Positions 60,331 to 64,000 of a stretch of 64,000 nucleotides of DNA are shown piece by piece. Position 1 is the stretch's first letter, and each line of letters begins with the position of its first letter. A model generated the notes under the pieces. It was not told where the DNA came from, did not search any database, and was given only the letters and a program-made list of their open reading frames with translations. This DNA is from Kitagawia praeruptora. Lineage: Eukaryota; Streptophyta; Magnoliopsida; Apiales; Apiaceae. The stretch is taken from NCBI GenBank assembly GCA_037693485.1, contig CM075346.1:126530001-126594000 (forward strand), in the 5' to 3' direction. The position numbers were made by a program, and so were the translations under genes.

Positions 60331-61409
60331 GTAGTACACACTCACGATTACACAAACATCATTTCCCAGCCTTCCCACAAACAGGCCACGCACAAACACA
60401 ACACTCACAACCCGAATCAAAACCCCCAACTCATCCTATACACACGACAGATATATATATACCAGCACGCAGCACCCCCAAGCACGCACACACACACTCT
60501 TCAATTCGTCACACACACCTAAACACCCCCACACCATTCGTTGCTTCACGCAAGACCAGACAACCCCAGCCCAGAGTACTGAGCTTGAACACCACTGAAA
60601 TAAAAAGAAAAGAGAGAACAGATTTCTCCTTGCCTCACACACCTTATAAAACGAAACCCCCAATCACCACACAATCAATTCGACTGTACACAATTAAAAT
60701 TCGAAATTAAATAGAAAAATAGTGAAATAATTAAACTTTACATTTTTAAAATATAGAGTACAAAATTATGAACACCCACATATTTTTAAAATATTTTTAG
60801 GGTCTAAAATGAATTAAATATGAATTTTACAAGTTTTGTTGCTTTACATGCAATATAACTCGTAAAATAATTTTAAAATACTTAAACATCAAAAATAATT
60901 CTCTCGAAAATTTTAAAAACTAATTAATATCATAAAGATGATAACACAAAAGATTTCATGATTTTTAACAACTCTGATGATTTTATAAAATTCCCAGAAG
61001 ATTAATAATGCATGATTTAAACATATTTAAATCCTCAAAAATACAAACAAAAATAAACAGGCTTACACGGCTCACACAAATCATCACATAAACATATGGA
61101 CACAATATCACATATATTGACCTTCTAAAAATATTCACATCATATAATCCACATTTAATATTAAATAAGAAATTTTTAAATACGAAATTTTATAGGTCGT
61201 TATACTTTGTGTACCTGAACTTTGGCCAAGACACCACTTGAAATAATATGATTTCAAATCTGCCACGGGCAATACTGAACAAACTAATTACTTACAGTTA
61301 GTGTACTACCGTCTATTTTCTACTAACTCCGTTAAATGATCAGGGGTAAAGCAGTCTTTTCACATCTACATCTTTGCAGCACGACAACACCTCTCTTTTA
61401 CAACACCTT

Positions 61410-61444
<35 letters not shown>

Positions 61445-61659
61445 ATACATAAAATCTATAGACAGGAAAAAAAATCCACCCGATAATGGGTATGGAGGTC
61501 ATGGGTATAATGGAGCACATATTCCTACCGCTACTTCATGTTTCACTGGAAAGACGGTCCAAGGAATTCATCCTGGTCATGGATTCTGAGTCTAATTCTA
61601 ATTTGTCTTTTCACCGGAGGTCATGGGTCTAACGCTAAATCTGCTAATTTGGTTCATCG

Positions 61660-61929
61660 GCCGAATGGAATCAGTATACCTAACACTAATGGGAAGCATA
61701 TGATCTCTAATGGGCACATTGCCCCCAGGCGCGGCAGACCTCCGATCCTAAGAAATTAAAGGTTGATATGTGTCACACAACTCCCAGAGAAAGTGAAGTA
61801 ATTGGGTCCAATGGTAAACTAGAAGAAATAAGGTTGTCCTCAGCCACTACATGTGAGGCGCCTTCCGAAGCAACACTTTCAGGTGGTCTTAATCACCGAG
61901 CAGAAGCACCAACATATGCCAACAGTTGA
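61660..61929 (+). pseudogene. Unidentified coding remnant in the Pack-type element
   Basis: The frame ending TGA at 61927-61929 reads about 60 residues of protein-like, Ser/Glu/Thr-rich sequence (DPKKLKVDMCHTTPRESEV in its first part). The frame just before it gives IAPRRGRPP, an AT-hook-like patch, out of register near 61740. I do not recognise the parent gene. Confidence 0.3.
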
Positions 61930-62064
61930 CATAAAAACCTACAATACAAGGCAAATTAGTATTTTTGTCATTGTACATGTTATCCAATCGACTTTTGCAA
62001 ATGTTCACCTCCAACAAAGACATTATAATCAGTTTGAAAAACAAAAGTGCAAGCACATATACCA

Positions 62065-62728
62065 AGTAGCATCTGGAGCAAACCCGATTGTGAAATATGT
62101 TAGAATTGTCCATATCAATGACTTCATAACTGATATGGGTATTCTAAGGACCCATATAGGTATTGCAAATGCCCATGCTGGGAAAAACAATGAATCTCTA
62201 TGTTTAAAGAAGACAGAAAGTCTCATCAGTGTAAGTCCGAGCTCTGCTGCCCCATTACATCACATTTGTGAGACCCAAAAAAAGTGCACCGAAAAATTTT
62301 GCTCCATCTGCTGCTCGACCAGTAGGCATCTCTGATTTGTAGAACATTGTAAAAGCAATTATTGACATAATAGTGATCTGGAAGGTCTTGAATATGTATA
62401 AGAAGGAGTTACGCTTCATTAATAACCATTCCCTAGCAAAGGATGCCTTAAGGAGTTCCTTGTTGGAAATCCCATATCTTTCTTTCACTAATGCAGCCGG
62501 ATGGGTTTGAGATCGATCATAAGGAATCGAGAGATCTTCAGTGCGTCTCATGACAACATGGAAAGAGCCAAATCGGTCAACAAATTCAGGAACAGAAATG
62601 TAGTGGTACGGTTCATTCTTTTTGTACCAGTACTACTCTTGGTCTTTCCTTGAAGTAACCTCCTGAAGAAAGTCCCCAACTCCTTTTTTATCGGGGCATT
62701 TGAATCCCACACTCTCAAATAAGAATAC
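62065..62728 (-). pseudogene. ABCG: ABCG/PDR transporter gene fragment
   Basis: On the minus strand, the sequence matches the stretch of pleiotropic drug resistance (full-size ABCG) transporters from the end of the first nucleotide-binding domain into the first membrane domain. Blocks in order: FESVGFKCP, FLQEVTSRKDQ, YISVPEFVDRFGSFHV, THPAALVKERYGIS, AREWLLMKRNSFLYIFKT, then after a frameshift SVFFKHRDSLFFPAWAF and ending near IGFAP. It is broken by a TAG at 62633-62635 inside the RKDQ-YW block and by a frameshift near 62256, where two bases seem missing after NVM. Both flanks lack the rest of the gene, so this is a captured or relocated piece. Confidence 0.85.
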
Positions 62729-63166
62729 GAATTGGGTGTTTTTGAATGATTGATTGTTTGTGAAATTGGTTGATAAGAACACATCGAGACGAATGAGTTC
62801 AATGATGGTTTTGTCTTGAATGGAGGATGACCGGAGAGGGGTAACCACCACCGTGTTTTTGGGTGGCGGTGGTGGTGAACGAGAGAAGGAGAGGGAGAGA
62901 TAGTAGATGGAAAAGATTGGGGGAGATGAGAGGAATGTTTTGGTACCAAAATTAAGGGCGTTGGTTGAGTGTGGGGGTTTGGGCGATGGGTCGCCGAAAA
63001 AATGTCCACCATCGATCAGAAGTGATGGTGGTGGCGGGTCGAGAGCAGAGTAGAGAGAATAGAGGGGGAGGATGAGACGAGATCGAGAGGAAGAGAGGGA
63101 GAGGAAGGTTAAAGCTGTTTTAGATGGGAAAAGATAACTTTACCCTTCATTATTTAACGGAGTTAA

Positions 63167-64000
63167 TGTTGGATATTTTATTGTAATTGGATTGACTAGT
63201 TGATCAATGTAATCGTAATGTTACATCGAACAAGTCGGGAGAGTGCGGAGTGCATGCTCTGTTCGAGTTCGTTATGATTTCAGTATTATTGCTTATGAGA
63301 CATGTCTATTGACATCAAACACATCTGTTGGTATTAGACATGACTGTTGGAATGAGATGTGTCTATTGGGAAAAGACACATCTTGAGATGTGTCTATTGG
63401 CAAAAGACACACCTGTTGACATCTATAAATAGGTGTTGCATTGATCATTTTTTGAGATAGGTTCATTTGAAATTCACAACAAAACACATTCTCTCTTCTT
63501 GCAGGATTTCTGACTTTATCCGATTGAATTATTTGGGTGAACCACAAATAACTTCAATCTGAAAGTGTTCACACAACTTCAGAAAAATCCAAGTAATCAC
63601 CCATATTCCCCAACAAAGATTGAAGTTATCTATTTTCTGAAGATGGCGAACGCAGAATCTGCAAAAGATATGACAAGCAAGTTTGCAAAACTGGACAAGT
63701 TTGAGGGTCAGGATTTTAGAAGATGGCAAAAGAAGATGCATTTTCTGTTGACCACGCTGAAGGTTGCGTATGTTCTGAGTACCCCCATGCCAGAAGTGAT
63801 CGAGAACGAAACCGCTGAACAGACAAGGCAGCGTTGCAAATGGGAAAACGCTGACTACATTTGCCGCGGTCACATCTTAAACGGTATGTCTGATTCCCTT
63901 TTCGATGTATATCAAAATGTTGAGTCAGCAAAAGAATTGTGGGATTCTCTTGAATCCAAATACATGGCAGAAGATGCTTCTAGTAAGAAGTTTCTGGTCA
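63167..64000 (+). mobile_element. Third Ty1/copia element, 5' end only
   Basis: Begins TGTTGGATATTTTATTG, directly after ATTTAACGGAGTTAA of the Pack-type element, and leads into a copia gag at 63643. The LTR's right edge is not certain (possibly ...CTTGCA near 63505), and no TGGTATCAGAGC primer site is visible, so its primer must differ. A TATA-like CTATAAATAGG lies at 63423-63433. It runs off the window. Confidence 0.75.
63643..64000 (+). CDS. gag: Copia Gag, N-terminal part (open at window end)
   Basis: ATG at 63643 opens a frame of 119 codons to the window end with no stop. It contains KFAKLDKFEGQDFRRWQKKM, a typical copia Gag (UBN2/retrotransposon gag) start, followed by LWDSLESKYMAED. 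Together with the LTR upstream it marks the third copia element. Identity with either other copia element in the window is low. Confidence 0.88.
   Translation, partial: MANAESAKDMTSKFAKLDKFEGQDFRRWQKKMHFLLTTLKVAYVLSTPMPEVIENETAEQTRQRCKWENADYICRGHILNGMSDSLFDVYQNVESAKELWDSLESKYMAEDASSKKFLV

Larger units (their letters stand above)
51947..61204 (-). mobile_element. Probable Ty3/gypsy-type solo LTR, split by a copia element
   Basis: Outside the copia insertion (54843-60330) the unit is about 3.77 kb. CTTTG flanks it at 51942-51946 and 61205-61209. On the minus strand it starts TATAACGACCTATAAAATTT and ends GGGAATGCCACA, which resembles long LTRs of Tekay-type gypsy elements (my recollection). 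I find no second copy, so it is a solo LTR or a non-autonomous unit. The CA-rich open frames in it (54388-54819, 60255-60710) look like artefacts of composition. Confidence 0.5.
61205..63166. mobile_element. Pack-type TIR element carrying gene fragments (both ends disturbed)
   Basis: TAACTCCGTTAAATGATCAG with GGGTAAAG and TCTTTTCACATCTA (about 61324-61370) is mirrored by TAGATGGGAAAAG, CTTTACCC and ATTTAACGGAGTTA (63121-63166), so the unit has inverted ends. The leftmost part, AGTAAAGTGCACTTTG, lies at about 51931-51946, separated by the gypsy-type LTR. The right end is cut by a copia LTR at 63167. Between the ends is transporter-like coding sequence. This fits a Pack-MULE-like element, but the superfamily is not proven. 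Confidence 0.55.

Noticed and set aside
62548..63012. 154-codon minus-strand frame
   Set aside because: It is out of register with the PDR fragment, which explains the coding signal there; the rest is low-complexity Ser/Pro/His.

Overview
This window reads as nuclear DNA of a flowering plant, most likely a eudicot. Its host genes are plant-type and split by AT-rich GT-AG introns. Its intergenic and intronic DNA is filled with plant transposon types: Sirevirus and other Ty1/copia elements, a Ty3/gypsy-type LTR, a Helitron, Stowaway, Tourist, hAT and Mutator MITEs, and a SINE. I cannot fix the family or species from sequence alone.

Host genes, left to right. (1) 902-2766 (+): the 3' half of a DYRK-type protein kinase whose N-lobe lies outside the window. 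(2) 7335-10862 (+): a six-exon SCP1/CTD-like small phosphatase of the HAD superfamily. (3) 15704-18112 (+): an intronless CRINKLY4-related receptor kinase (CCR3-like). (4) 22554-47221 (-): a nine-exon phosphoinositide-specific phospholipase C. From memory, the Arabidopsis loci At3g55940 (PLC7), At3g55950 (CCR3) and At3g55960 (SCP1-like phosphatase) are consecutive, and At2g40116 (PLC6) and At2g40120 (DYRK kinase) are adjacent. The window therefore looks like the combined ancestral gene order of two duplicated Arabidopsis blocks.

The dominant mobile element is a complete 14.14 kb Sirevirus-type copia retrotransposon (31931-46070). It sits in PLC intron 1, antisense to PLC, with a perfect 5-bp target duplication and LTRs that by eye differ only in the length of one C run. 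It encodes Gag (835 codons), Pol in the -1 frame, and a third intact ORF of 1584 codons between pol and the 3' LTR. ORF3 shows no envelope hallmarks by eye. The LTRs and the pol-ORF3 spacer carry dense arrays of a short TTCGA-centred motif, mostly in opposite orientations in the two places. This ORF3 plus motif-array arrangement is the best candidate here for poorly described biology.

The right third (47.6-64 kb) holds nested repeats. A Pack-type TIR element carries a broken ABCG/PDR transporter fragment. It was split by a roughly 3.8 kb gypsy-type solo LTR, which was in turn split by a young 5.5 kb copia element with TA...CA LTR termini and one in-frame stop. A third copia element cuts off its right end and runs out of the window. 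The remaining gene-free DNA is AT-rich and carries MITEs, several with exact target-site duplications.
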